64,000 bases of DNA from Solimonas sp. SE-A11 (lineage in GTDB: Bacteria; Pseudomonadota; Gammaproteobacteria; Nevskiales; Nevskiaceae), in NCBI RefSeq assembly GCF_030345715.1, contig NZ_JAUASX010000001.1, positions 434,001 to 498,000 on the forward strand, given 5' to 3'. Below, in pieces: positions 1 through 8,521 of this stretch. Both the position numbers and the translations under genes were made by a program. The notes under the pieces are model-generated. The model saw only the letters and a program-made list of their open reading frames with translations. It was not told where the DNA came from and made no database searches. How positions within the stretch are numbered: position 1 is the first letter of the stretch; the number at the start of each line of letters is the position of its first letter.

Positions 1-1329
1 GGAAAAGAGCTGAGCCCAGGGCCTGCCCGCGGCCTGCTGCGCCACGTAGCCGGCCAGCTGGTAGCCCGCGCCGCTGTAGAAGAACGCCGCGTTGGGCGGG
101 AAGTTGAGCGTCAGGTTGGCGATCTCCTGCGCGCAGGCCTGCAGGGTGATGCTGTCGTTCTCCATGCAGGGCGAGCCGAAGGGCAGGCCGGAGCTGTGGT
201 TGAGCAGCATCCGCAGGGTGATCGGGGCCTTGTCCAGCGGCCAGGAGATCGAGTTGCCGAGGTAGGTCGACACCGGCGCGTCCAGGTCCAGCAGGCCCTG
301 GTCCACCAGCGACAGGATCGCCGCGGCCGAAGGCGCCTTGCTGGCCGAGGCGATGGGGATGGTCATGCGCGGCGGCATGTTGCCGCCGCTGCGCTCGAAC
401 AACAGGCGCCCGCGGATTTCCAGCGCAAAGTTGTAGCCGTCCATCTGGCCTTCGCCACTGCCCAACTGGTCGTCCAGCAGCTTCGCCAGCGCCGACCAGT
501 CGTAGGTGATGACCTTGAGCGTGGTCTCTGCCGTGCGCACGCCGCCAGGGCCGGTCGCGGTCAAGCGATACGTGATGGTTTCCATCGGCGACACGCTGAG
601 GCTGCCGCTGGCGGGTTGCGTGCCCAGGCCTGGCTGGATGCTCACCGTGGTCGCCTCGCTCGTGGCCCAGCTCAGAGTCGCGGATTCCCCGGGCTGCAGC
701 GAAACCGCACTGCTGCCGAAGCTGGCGATCGTCGGTGGTGGCAATACCGTCACCGTGACCTCGCTGCTGCTGTTGCCGCCGGGGCCGGTCGCCGTGAGGC
801 GGTAGGTGGTGGTCACGGCCGGGCTCAGGGTCACGCTGCCATCAACGGGAACCGCGCCCACGCCGTTGTCGATACTGACCTGGGTCGCGTCGGTGGTTGC
901 CCACTGCAACTGGCTGCTGCCACCGGCGGCGATCGATGCGGGGCTGGCCGTGAAACTGTCGACCCGCGCGGCGGCCGCCTGCACCGTGACCTGCACGCTG
1001 GCGCTGCGGGTGCCGCTGCTGTTGGTGGCGGTGAGGGTGTAGGTGGTGGTGGCTGTCGGGCGTACCGTGGCCGTGCCCTGCGCGCCCCGGCTGCCCAGGC
1101 CCGGCTCGATCCGCACCGTGGAGACGTTGGTCGCGTCCCAGCTCAGCATGGCCGCGCCGCCGGAGACCACGCTCGAAGGGCTTGCGGTGAAGCTGCGCAG
1201 CACCGGCGCCGGCGGTTCCGCCGCGCCTTCCTTCTCGCCATCCCCTGCGCCCCCGCCACCGCCGCAGGCACTGACCAGCAGCAGGCCCAGGCCAAGCAGG
1301 GCAGAGCGGAAAGCGGGTTTCGGAGACAT
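1..1329 (-). CDS. Secreted beta-lactamase-family serine hydrolase with Ig-like repeats (3' end outside window)
   Basis: Reading from the start codon at 1329, the protein opens with a lipoprotein signal peptide (hydrophobic stretch ending LVSAC, lipid-bearing Cys22) and a Gly-rich linker. Three similar Ig-like repeats of about 75 residues follow, each with a TYxLTAT-type strand. A class C beta-lactamase/DD-peptidase-like domain then starts near residue 285. Its Ser-x-x-Lys nucleophile motif is S328-A-S-K331, followed by a downstream NHSSGLP segment and a Tyr-Ser-Gly motif. About 443 codons are visible and the C-terminus lies left of base 1. Family knowledge suggests an outer-membrane or extracellular hydrolase acting on an ester, peptide or beta-lactam substrate; the exact substrate cannot be read. 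Confidence 0.85.
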   Translation of the reverse strand, partial: MSPKPAFRSALLGLGLLLVSACGGGGGAGDGEKEGAAEPPAPVLRSFTASPSSVVSGGAAMLSWDATNVSTVRIEPGLGSRGAQGTATVRPTATTTYTLTATNSSGTRSASVQVTVQAAAARVDSFTASPASIAAGGSSQLQWATTDATQVSIDNGVGAVPVDGSVTLSPAVTTTYRLTATGPGGNSSSEVTVTVLPPPTIASFGSSAVSLQPGESATLSWATSEATTVSIQPGLGTQPASGSLSVSPMETITYRLTATGPGGVRTAETTLKVITYDWSALAKLLDDQLGSGEGQMDGYNFALEIRGRLLFERSGGNMPPRMTIPIASASKAPSAAAILSLVDQGLLDLDAPVSTYLGNSISWPLDKAPITLRMLLNHSSGLPFGSPCMENDSITLQACAQEIANLTLNFPPNAAFFYSGAGYQLAGYVAQQAAGRPWAQLFS

Positions 1330-1586
1330 CACGGCGTCCTTGTTCGAAGAAGGGACGCCGGGGCGCCCTGCCGGCTCAAGGGGCCGGCAGGGTCATGCTG
1401 CAGGCTCGGGGCGCGCTTATGGCGCGTGGCAAGACGAGCGGCAGGGATGGCCGTGCGGAATGGGACTAAACGGAGATCATTTAGATTTTCTAAACGACCA
1501 CCCCAGAACATATCAATTGTTGCGCCGCACCAACCCCCGTACATTGCACATCAACGAAGTACTTGGAGCGCAGAAGGAGGTACCCG

Positions 1587-1697
1587 ATGTTTGCAACGAT
1601 CATTGTCGCCAGTGTCGCCGCCAGCTTGATGTCGGTAGCCGTTCTGGATGTCACGGATACCGTTGCCGACCTCCGCCGCGCCGAGTCCAAGCACTGA
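1587..1697 (+). CDS. Small 36-residue protein, unknown function
   Basis: This short reading frame has a strong Shine-Dalgarno (AAGGAGG at 1574-1580) six bases before the ATG. It encodes 36 residues with a hydrophobic N-terminal half (FATIIVASVAASLMSVAV) and a charged C-terminal tail, so it could be a small membrane-associated protein. A rho-independent terminator follows on the same strand at 1805-1840, and the stretch before it is AT-rich and promoter-like. I do not recognise a family. The good ribosome binding site and matching terminator are the reasons for calling it; its short length keeps confidence moderate. Confidence 0.45.
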   Translation: MFATIIVASVAASLMSVAVLDVTDTVADLRRAESKH

Positions 1698-1802
1698 CCT
1701 GACCGATTTTCCTGCCGCGGTGCGCGGCGCCGAGCCCTCCCCCAACAGGCTCCGCGCACCCCGGTAACGATCTCCTCCAGATCCCGCCATGGGATCTACT
1801 TT

Positions 1803-2801
1803 TCAAGGCCGCAATTTCCCTCGCGGCCTTTTCTTTTTTTCCGTCGCGCCCTGGGCATTCTTCGCATCCAGGGCAGCTTCTTCCAGCAACCATTTCCTGA
1901 ACGCCACCACCTCCGGCCGGCTGGCCGAGGCCGAGGCGGTAACCGCGTAGTACGCGCGGTCCAGCCGGATGGCCAGCGGAATCGCCACCACCAGGTCACC
2001 GCGCCCGAGCTCGTCCGAGGCAAACAGAGGCGTCGCCAGCGTCACGCCCAGGCCGTCGGTGGCCGCGTCCAGCGCCAGCGTGGAGTGGTCGAACTGCAGT
2101 CCGCGGCGCGGATCCACGTCCGTCACCCCGGCATGGCGCAGCCACTGTGCCCAACCCGAGCGGGAGCGGTCCTCGATATGCGTGTCGCCGTGCAGCAGCG
2201 CGTGGTAGCGCAGGTCGGCTGCCGTCTTCAGCGGGTGCGCGCCCTGCCTGGTCAGGCGCGGATGGCACATGGGCACGATATCCACGGTAAACAGCAGGTC
2301 GGCGTGCTCGCTGTCCGGCCGGCCGTTGCTGAAGCGGATCTCCAGGTCCGGCTCCGATTCCGGAGCGTCGTCCGCGCCTGGGCGCTCCGTGGGGCGGATC
2401 AGGTTGCCGCTGGCCAGCACGCGCACGTCGATGCCGTCGTACGCCGCCAGGAAGCGGTGCAAGCGCGGCATGATCCAGCGGGACGCAAAGGTCGGCGTGG
2501 TCTTCACCGTGAGGTGCGGCGCGCGCCCGTAGTCGCGCAACTCGCTCACCCCCCGGGTCAGCAGGTCGAAGCCGCGCTGGAACAGTGGCAGCGCCGCATT
2601 CGCGGCCGGCGTCAGTTCCACGCCGCGCGGCAGGCGGCGGAACAGCTCCACGCCCAACTGCTCTTCCAGTGCCTTGATCTGGTGCGTCACCGCCGCCGGC
2701 GTCACGAACAACTCATCCGCCGCCTTGCGAAAGCTGCGATGACGGGCCACGGCCTCGAAGGCGCGCAGGGCGTTGAGCGGAGGAAGACGAGCGTTGGTCA
2801 C
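1803..2801 (-). CDS. LysR-family transcriptional regulator (GcvA-like)
   Basis: The 332-residue length is slightly above the usual LysR size. The N-terminal winged helix-turn-helix reads LNALRAFEAVARHRSFRKAA and continues into the recognition helix TPAAVTHQIKALEEQLG, which is typical of the GcvA subgroup (recognition segment with AVTHQ). A substrate-binding domain covers roughly residues 95-310 and contains the FASRWIMPRL signature. The C-terminus is extended by a Lys/Arg-rich tail. It probably controls nearby or unlinked metabolic genes in response to a small effector. No divergent partner gene is evident, because the upstream 540 bases are empty, so the regulon cannot be inferred. Confidence 0.9.
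   Translation of the reverse strand: MTNARLPPLNALRAFEAVARHRSFRKAADELFVTPAAVTHQIKALEEQLGVELFRRLPRGVELTPAANAALPLFQRGFDLLTRGVSELRDYGRAPHLTVKTTPTFASRWIMPRLHRFLAAYDGIDVRVLASGNLIRPTERPGADDAPESEPDLEIRFSNGRPDSEHADLLFTVDIVPMCHPRLTRQGAHPLKTAADLRYHALLHGDTHIEDRSRSGWAQWLRHAGVTDVDPRRGLQFDHSTLALDAATDGLGVTLATPLFASDELGRGDLVVAIPLAIRLDRAYYAVTASASASRPEVVAFRKWLLEEAALDAKNAQGATEKKKRPRGKLRP
1805..1840 (+). terminator. Rho-independent terminator
   Basis: AAGGCCGC and GCGGCCTT form an 8-bp stem with a 10-base loop, followed on the plus strand by TTTCTTTTTTT. It lies inside the last codons of the LysR gene on the other strand, so it probably ends the transcript of the small gene at 1587. Confidence 0.6.
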
Positions 2802-3338
2802 GGGAGGGCCGCCTTGGGGTCAGCGGTCTTGGGTCGGGCCCACAGTTTAGCCGGGAACCGGAAAGGGCAGGCCCACCCCAATGTAGGGTTTTGCCTATAG
2901 AAGGAATGCAAAGGTGATGCAGTTGGCGGCGGTATGCACCAAAACGGTGATGTCGGGAGATTCTTCGTCGAGATGCAACGCCGGCATCCCCGTGCAAGGT
3001 TTCTTCCAGAAGGAACTCGTAGAGGTGCAGCCTTCAGTGATTGAGCATGGAAGCCGACCACGCAAAGTTCCGTGATGAGCAGGCTCAGCATCCATGCGGA
3101 CGATCCGCTGCTCAGCAGCCAGTTGAGTTGGATATCAGTGATCTGGAAGAAGGATGCCGGGCGGTCTCGCACGAATCTCCATGTGCTGGAATTACGTGCG
3201 CGAGTACGCAACGTAGCGACCGATCAGGCCACGGCCAAGCGAAAATTTTCTCTGCGGATGATGCAACGATGCTGCGGCAGAGCGTGGCCGTTCATCCTTC
3301 GACAGGCTCAGGACGAACGGCCACGGCTGGAGGAACTG
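2802..3338. other. Intergenic region, no convincing gene
   Basis: About 540 bases lie between the LysR start and the end of the DUF6351 gene. Open frames here overlap each other on both strands and show no recognisable domain or ribosome binding site. The only structured element seen is the repeat hairpin at 3285-3323. Confidence 0.5.
3285..3323. repeat. Short intergenic repeat hairpin (Xanthomonadales-type)
   Basis: TGGCCGTTC and GAACGGCCA make a 9-bp stem around a core containing TTCGACAGGCTCAGGACGAA. This core matches a dispersed repeat I associate with Xanthomonas, Stenotrophomonas and relatives. It sits 15 bases beyond the stop codon of the neighbouring DUF6351 gene, where it could act as a transcript end or an mRNA-stabilising structure. 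Confidence 0.6.
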
Positions 3339-5645
3339 CTACCGCGCAAACACCTGGAATGCCGGCGACGCCCAGCCCAGTCCCGAATTGGCCGGAACCG
3401 CAGGCATCGGCTTGCCACCGTAGACCGCGGCTTCCGCCGTGCCGTACTGCTGCCAGGGGATGGTGGGCTGCTGGCTGACGCCGGGCTTGCTGAAGTCGCA
3501 GACGCCGTCGGGGAAGACCGCCTGCAGCTGGGCCCACTGCTCGTCGCTGAAGCCGAAGATGCCGTAGTTGTCGTTACGGTCCATGGGCTTGAGCTGGCAC
3601 TTGTTGGTGTCGGTGGTGATGGCGTCGCCCGCGCCGGTGCGCGGCGTGCCGTAGATGCCGACGATCAGCGGGCCGCAGGCCTGGTCGAGCAGCTTCTGGC
3701 CCACGCCGTCGAAGCAGGCGTCCTTCAGGTCCGCTGGTTTGCGGGTGACCAGCTTCTGCGCCAGCGGCGTGGCGCTGGCGTCCTTCTCCACTTCGCCCAG
3801 CCAGCGGTCCATGGCGATGAAGCTGTTCTTGGCGCAGAAGTTGTCCGCCAGCATCGGGATCGGGCCTTCCCAGATCAGCTGGTTGTCGTGATGGCCGTGG
3901 GCGCGCTCCAGGCGTGCGCGCATGGCGTAGGCGCGGTAGGCGTCGTGGAACAGGCCCGGATCCGGCCCGCGGCAGTCGATGATGGCGACCTGGTCCATGT
4001 TGTTGGCCTGGTTGATCATGCCCGTGCGGTAGGCGTTGGCCAGCGCCGGCTGCACCGCCACCATGCGTTCCTCGGTCACGTTGGTGTCCTGGTCGGCGCC
4101 GCCGATCTTCACGTTCAGGTCCACGAACTGCGCGGGCAGGATCAGGCCCTGCTGCAGCGCCTTGAGGCCGTACTGCACGCCGACGTTGTCCAGCGGGAAG
4201 CCGGCGAAGCCGCGGTTGATCTGCTGCTCGTAGACGCTCCAGCGCTCCGGCGGGCGAGGGCCCAGCAGGTTGATGGCGGCGTCCTGCACCGTGCAGCGCG
4301 TGCCGCCGGGGTTGGTGTCCGGGTGGTAGCGCTGCGCGTCGCTGATGCCGGCGCAGGCGCTGGTGGGCACGGCGACGTGGAACTGCGCGCTGTCGCTGAC
4401 CTGCGAGTTGACGATGGTGAGGTGGTCCTGCACGTTGGCCATCTGGGTGGGCAGCCACAGCACGCCCGGCGCCCACTGCGAGGGATCCAGGAAATAGTCC
4501 AGCGTCAGGTGGTAATCCAGGAACTGCGTGGCGGTGCTCCAGGCGTCGGGGAAGGAGCAGGTCGGCAGGATGCCCTGGTAGATGCCGGGGTAGGCGTTGG
4601 CCACTTGCTGCTGCGTCAGCGAGCCGCCCGAGCAACCCTGGCCGATGGTGTAGCGCAGTTCGCCGTACTGCTCGATCACGCGCTCCTTGGCCATCACTAG
4701 CGATTCCGCCTGCACCGCCACGTTGCAGTTGTGGCCGGCGTGGTTCAGTGCCGTGGACATCACCGCGAAGCCCTTGCTCAGTGCGTGCTCGGTGGCGTCC
4801 TTCAGCACCTCCAGCGGCAGGCCGATGGGCAGCAGCTCGCCGCCGATCACGGGGATGTCGGTGCCGCTGCTGGGGATCACCGACGGCGCGTTGCCGGTCT
4901 GGTAATCCACACCGCAGGAGAAGCCGTGGTTGATCACCAGCTTGTGGTTGAACTGCGGCTGCGGCGCGGCGGCGGTCCAGGGCTGGTTCGGCTGGTACAG
5001 CGCGGCGATCTTGTACTGGTCGCGGTCCTGGTAGCCGGTCTCCACGCGCACGATAAAGGGCACGGTCACCCCCTGGTCGGTGGTGGTGGTGGCGACGTCG
5101 CTAGGCGGGTTCTCCGGGTCATAGGACTGCAGGCCCGGCAGTAGAGGGTTGCTGGATTTGTAGACCCAGACGTACTCCGGCGGCTGATTGCACTGCGCGT
5201 CCACCGCGCCGGCATTGGTGCAGGTCCAGGGCTGCAGCTGCGGGCCCGCGAACACCGGGCCGCCATGCGGGTGGTTGGTGAGCGTCACGCTGGCCGAGCC
5301 CACGCCCGGCAGGTTTGCGCTGACGGTATTGAGGCCGATGGCCATGCCGCTGACCAAGCCGATCACGCGGCCGTCCTCGCGCCGCGAGAAGGCGCTGCTG
5401 GCGTCCGCGCCGGCCACCGTCACCTTCAGCTTGCTGGCGTCGGCATCTGCCGGCAGCTTCACTTCCAGCAGGGCATCGCCGCTGGAGATCAGGTCCGCGC
5501 GGTTGGACAGCACGCGCAGTTCCAGCGCTCCAGTGCTGGTGTCGCCGCCGTCACCGGACGCGGGATCAGAGCGGCTGCAGGCGGCGAGAGCGCCGGCCAG
5601 CGACACTGAGACGAGGGACAGCAGCAGGCGACGTGCAAGGGTCAT
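3339..5645 (-). CDS. DUF6351 family lipoprotein, alpha/beta-hydrolase-like
   Basis: The start at 5645 gives a lipoprotein signal peptide (RRLLLSLVSVSLAGALAAC, lipobox LAAC) on a 768-residue protein; the frame stays open further upstream but without sense. The mature N-terminus (LRVLSNRADLISSGDALLEV) is the hallmark I associate with DUF6351 proteins. The middle has a G-C-S-G-G nucleophile-elbow-like motif around Ser339 and scattered catalytic-looking His and Asp residues, as in esterase or depolymerase folds. Family members have no settled substrate that I know. It probably acts in the periplasm or outside the cell as an ester hydrolase. It appears monocistronic, with a dispersed repeat just beyond its stop. 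Confidence 0.8.
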   Translation of the reverse strand: MTLARRLLLSLVSVSLAGALAACSRSDPASGDGGDTSTGALELRVLSNRADLISSGDALLEVKLPADADASKLKVTVAGADASSAFSRREDGRVIGLVSGMAIGLNTVSANLPGVGSASVTLTNHPHGGPVFAGPQLQPWTCTNAGAVDAQCNQPPEYVWVYKSSNPLLPGLQSYDPENPPSDVATTTTDQGVTVPFIVRVETGYQDRDQYKIAALYQPNQPWTAAAPQPQFNHKLVINHGFSCGVDYQTGNAPSVIPSSGTDIPVIGGELLPIGLPLEVLKDATEHALSKGFAVMSTALNHAGHNCNVAVQAESLVMAKERVIEQYGELRYTIGQGCSGGSLTQQQVANAYPGIYQGILPTCSFPDAWSTATQFLDYHLTLDYFLDPSQWAPGVLWLPTQMANVQDHLTIVNSQVSDSAQFHVAVPTSACAGISDAQRYHPDTNPGGTRCTVQDAAINLLGPRPPERWSVYEQQINRGFAGFPLDNVGVQYGLKALQQGLILPAQFVDLNVKIGGADQDTNVTEERMVAVQPALANAYRTGMINQANNMDQVAIIDCRGPDPGLFHDAYRAYAMRARLERAHGHHDNQLIWEGPIPMLADNFCAKNSFIAMDRWLGEVEKDASATPLAQKLVTRKPADLKDACFDGVGQKLLDQACGPLIVGIYGTPRTGAGDAITTDTNKCQLKPMDRNDNYGIFGFSDEQWAQLQAVFPDGVCDFSKPGVSQQPTIPWQQYGTAEAAVYGGKPMPAVPANSGLGWASPAFQVFAR

Positions 5646-5769
5646 GGCGTGGTCGGGTATAGGAATGATCATGGGACCGGCGGCGCGGGAGTATCGGGCA
5701 GCGCCCCGACGCCTGCAGTAGGAAAGAAAACCCAGACAGGGTGCTTCGCGCGGTGCGCAGGGCCCGGCC

Positions 5770-6150
5770 TCAGGACCCTTCGTAACGCTTGAGGTAAAGG
5801 CCCAGTGCCGGGTCTTCGTTGCGCAGCGCCTGGTTGCCATGCACGGCCTTCGACTCCACGCCGCTGATCGCCAGCACTGGCCCCACCGCATTGCCCGCCG
5901 CGTCAAAGCGGCGCGCCATCACCTGTGTCCGGGACGATGAGGCGCCCGTCTCAGTCCAGGTCAGTACGAAGGCGCCGCTGTCCTGCAGCGCCACCACCGG
6001 CCCACCGGCGTAGATGCCGTCGGGCGTGCCGGGTGTGTTGATGCGGGTTTCCGGCCCCAGCGGATCGCCGGGCGCGGCGGTGGCGGCCAGCGGAAACAGC
6101 AGAGCGGCAAGCAGGCCGCGGCAAGCCACGCGAATGATGGACCGGTTCAT
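5770..6150 (-). CDS. Short secreted protein with one RFDAAGN-type repeat, possibly truncated
   Basis: A 126-residue protein with a clear Sec signal peptide (CRGLLAALLFPLAATAA, cleavage near residue 25). The mature part contains one unit of the kind usually seen in tandem in large extracellular proteins: a VVALQDSGAFVLTWTE strand pair followed by ARRFDAAGNAVG. Normal members carry many such units, while here the frame stops after one, with an atypical tail (LGLYLKRYEGS). It may be a remnant of a longer gene or a stand-alone small protein. It is oriented like the DUF6351 gene and lies about 125 bases upstream of it. Confidence 0.55.
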   Translation of the reverse strand: MNRSIIRVACRGLLAALLFPLAATAAPGDPLGPETRINTPGTPDGIYAGGPVVALQDSGAFVLTWTETGASSSRTQVMARRFDAAGNAVGPVLAISGVESKAVHGNQALRNEDPALGLYLKRYEGS

Positions 6151-6555
6151 TCCCTCTCTCTACCCCAGGGCGCTGCCCCGGCGCGTTCCCGCCCTCGTTG
6201 GGGCGTGGCTGTTTTCCTTATGCGATGCAGTCTATGCCTGCTGGGAATGGACGCCAATGATTGTTTTAATAATTTAAAAATTAAATTAATAACTTATCTC
6301 TTATCACAACTCTACAGGCATGCCCGAAGTCCGGCTGGCAACTGGAATCGATGCGTGAAAACGGACGGCGGCGCGGGCAGGCCGGCGGCAGGCAAGGGTT
6401 TCGAGGGTAGCCAGAGGAAGGATGCAAGCCGCGGAAATGGCGACCTGAAATCCGTGCATCCTGCAACGCGTTGCTTGCATAAGTTCAATGAAAACAATGG
6501 CCTGATACTGGCCTGACTCTTGATTGGCTGGCTTCATCATCCGGAGGGCTGGGCC
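6151..6555. other. Intergenic region with an AT-rich promoter-like block
   Basis: Between two divergent genes, bases 6255-6305 form a strongly AT-rich island (runs such as TTTAATAATTTAAAAATTAAATTAATAAC) in an otherwise GC-rich stretch. It could hold promoters for the genes on either side. The remaining open frames here look spurious. Confidence 0.4.
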
Positions 6556-6768
6556 ATGCATCACGAACTCGTTGTAGCAGCGCTGTTGGTACTGACCATG
6601 GTCCTTTCCGGCTGTGGCGTGGAAGCAAAGGCCGATGCGGCGAGCCTCGCCAGCTTCGCGCCGCCGGACTCGCTGCCGGAGGCCCTGCGCGGTTCTTACT
6701 GCGACCGTTACCTGCTGGTCCACGCCAAGGAAGCCTGCCGGTCCGGCTTGCAGCTGGCCAGCCAGTGA
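6556..6768 (+). CDS. Small lipoprotein, unknown function
   Basis: The chosen ATG at 6556 follows a GGAGGG-like ribosome site and gives a 70-residue protein with a lipoprotein signal (LVVAALLVLTMVLSGC). The mature part is about 52 residues with two further cysteines (SYCDRY, KEACRSG) that could form a disulfide in the periplasm. The next gene starts 12 bases after its stop, so the two are probably co-transcribed. I do not recognise a family. Confidence 0.6.
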   Translation: MHHELVVAALLVLTMVLSGCGVEAKADAASLASFAPPDSLPEALRGSYCDRYLLVHAKEACRSGLQLASQ

Positions 6769-6779
6769 GGGAGGCCCCC

Positions 6780-7109
6780 ATGGATGCGAAATCACGGCAT
6801 GCCGTGCATCAGCTTCGACAGCTTGCCCATGGCCTGCCCGGCGCCGGTGAGCAGGAATTCTGGCGCGTCACCGGCCTGTGCCAGCAGATTCACGCTGCCA
6901 ATCCGAATCCGCAATTGCTCATTCGCCTGCGGCATCTGCAGGCGATCATGAAGGATTGGCTGTTGCCACTGCGCTGGCAGGGGCATGAGGACGCACTGGA
7001 TCCGTTGCGTGCAGAGGTGTTGCGCTGCATCGACGCCGTGGATGATTGCGCCTGCTTCGAGCAAGACGCCGCGGGCGAGGTTGAGCCGCGGCGTGCGGCG
7101 CGCGGATGA
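6780..7109 (+). CDS. Hypothetical 109-residue protein
   Basis: The ATG at 6780 lies directly after a GGGAGG sequence that overlaps the end of the preceding lipoprotein gene. A GTG at 6765 is an alternative start. The protein is predicted to be mostly helical (RHAVHQLRQLAHGL; LIRLRHLQAIMKDWLLPLRW), soluble and slightly acidic at its C-terminal half, where a CACFEQD segment occurs. No known domain is recognised. It sits between a small lipoprotein and a small zinc-ribbon protein in one apparent operon of three short genes. Confidence 0.5.
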   Translation: MDAKSRHAVHQLRQLAHGLPGAGEQEFWRVTGLCQQIHAANPNPQLLIRLRHLQAIMKDWLLPLRWQGHEDALDPLRAEVLRCIDAVDDCACFEQDAAGEVEPRRAARG

Positions 7110-7150
7110 CGCCCCGCCACGATTTCACTACGCAGCGCCAGGAGTAGCCC

Positions 7151-7387
7151 ATGACGATGAAGGCAAGGATGCAGACGCTGGTGCGTCAGGTGGTGCGTGG
7201 GCATACCCCGTACGAAGACGAGACCATGACGCGCTTCGGGGCGTCTGCCGGGGCAGGCATGAAGGCCTGCCCGAATTGCAGCAACCCGCTGCATCCCGAC
7301 TCATCTGCGGCAGGCAACGAGCATGGGCTCGCGCTCTATGTCTGCGGTGTCTGCGGAGGGAGCTGGATCCTGGTGGCGCGCCACTAA
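7151..7387 (+). CDS. Small zinc-ribbon protein
   Basis: A 78-residue protein with an AGGAGT ribosome site ending five bases before the ATG. The C-terminal half has two Cys-x-x-Cys knuckles (CPNC and CGVC) separated by about 30 residues, the pattern of a zinc ribbon. The N-terminal third is basic. Such proteins can bind nucleic acid or a partner protein, but no specific role can be assigned. It is the last gene of a three-gene run and is followed 13 bases later by a perfect palindrome terminator. Confidence 0.6.
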   Translation: MTMKARMQTLVRQVVRGHTPYEDETMTRFGASAGAGMKACPNCSNPLHPDSSAAGNEHGLALYVCGVCGGSWILVARH

Positions 7388-7400
7388 GCCGGACAACCCG

Positions 7401-7436
7401 CAAAGAGGACAGGCCATCGATGGCCTGTCCTCTTTG
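7401..7436. terminator. Perfect 36-bp palindrome, bidirectional terminator
   Basis: Two 18-base arms are exact reverse complements with no spacer (CAAAGAGGACAGGCCATC and its complement). It separates two convergent genes ending at 7387 and 7442, so it can stop transcription from both sides. Confidence 0.7.
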
Positions 7437-7441
7437 CGCAT

Positions 7442-8359
7442 CTAGGCCACGGCCTTCTGCTCGCCACCCCAGAGCTGGGCGCGATATCGCGCGAAGCAGC
7501 TTGCGCCTGCGGCGAGTCGCAGCAGGGCGCCTTCCGCGATGGGACGGGCCAGTTCCGGGTTTGACGAGACCAGGGGCTCAATGACTTCGCGGTTCCATTG
7601 CTCGGAGTGCTTGATATCGAGTCCGGCGTGAATCTGGAAGTAGCGGCGGCCCGGGGCATCCACGCCCAGGCGCTTGAGGCCTTCGTTGACGCGGCTGACG
7701 CGACCGGGCGCGGTCATCTCGATCACGCCCAGGGCGCCGACGGACTGATAGGCGTAATGGCGGTTGGCGGCCAGGGCGACCATGAGATTGCCCAGAGCCA
7801 GGGATTCCCACACGGTGCTTTCCATGGATGGCTGTAGCTGCAGGGCCTCGACGCATTGCGACAGCATCAGGCCATGCATGGCCTGCAGGCGGCCGCGGCC
7901 CATTTCGTCCCAGTAGTTGCTGGCCATTTCCACCTTGGGGCGCGCGGGAAACTGCACCTGCGTCAGGGCCACCAAGTCATCGAAGCCGGCTTCGCCTGCG
8001 GCCTCCTGCGTCAGGAACCACTTCATGTCGCTCATGCTCGCGTGCTCGGCGAGCCAGGGGAATAGCGGATCACCCTGGCCGGGGCCGTCGTGGCGCAGGT
8101 CGTCGAACCAGTCCATGAAGGCGGCCGGCGTGGTGGGCACCGCCTGCATCCAGGGCGCGATCCCGGCGCGCAGGTGCTCCATGTAAAGCCCTTCCAGGTG
8201 GCGCATGCGGATCTCTTCCGCCAGGCCGCTTTCCCAAGCGCTGCTGTCCGGCTCGGGGCGCAGGCGCTTGTGGTTGAAGCGCGTCAGGCGCAACTGGAAG
8301 CCCGGCGAGTCGAAGGCCGGAGCATGGTGGGTGAAGTCGCCGGTGGTCAGTACGTTCAT
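7442..8359 (-). CDS. Iron-containing redox enzyme family protein (haem-oxygenase-like fold)
   Basis: The ATG at 8359 has a GGAAAG ribosome site; an ATG at 8380 is also possible. The 305-residue helical protein resembles the haem-oxygenase-like di-iron oxidase group (PF14518 type). Visible candidate metal ligands are the Glu in RHLEGLYMEHL, the ANRHYAYQ helix, and the Asp and His residues in FQIHAGLDIKHSEQWNREVI. Family members use a di-iron centre to oxidise or cleave amino-acid or fatty-acid-like substrates, often for a natural product. No biosynthetic partner lies next to it; the neighbour on one side is an AraC regulator. Confidence 0.75.
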   Translation of the reverse strand: MNVLTTGDFTHHAPAFDSPGFQLRLTRFNHKRLRPEPDSSAWESGLAEEIRMRHLEGLYMEHLRAGIAPWMQAVPTTPAAFMDWFDDLRHDGPGQGDPLFPWLAEHASMSDMKWFLTQEAAGEAGFDDLVALTQVQFPARPKVEMASNYWDEMGRGRLQAMHGLMLSQCVEALQLQPSMESTVWESLALGNLMVALAANRHYAYQSVGALGVIEMTAPGRVSRVNEGLKRLGVDAPGRRYFQIHAGLDIKHSEQWNREVIEPLVSSNPELARPIAEGALLRLAAGASCFARYRAQLWGGEQKAVA

Positions 8360-8521
8360 GGTGGTCTTTCCGTTTCTCATCCAGGGAGAAGGACCAAGAG
8401 CCGTGCCAGCCCGGCCGGCTGATAAGTCACTGATTCATGGAGGCGGATACGGAAGGAGTCATGCAGATTGAACGGAGCTCATCCGCGGAGTTCGCGCTGG
8501 CGCATGCAGCAGGCATGAGCA

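Noticed and set aside
3072-4700. Long plus-strand open frame antisense to the DUF6351 gene
   Set aside because: It is a composition-driven shadow: it lacks domains and lies wholly opposite a well-supported lipoprotein gene.
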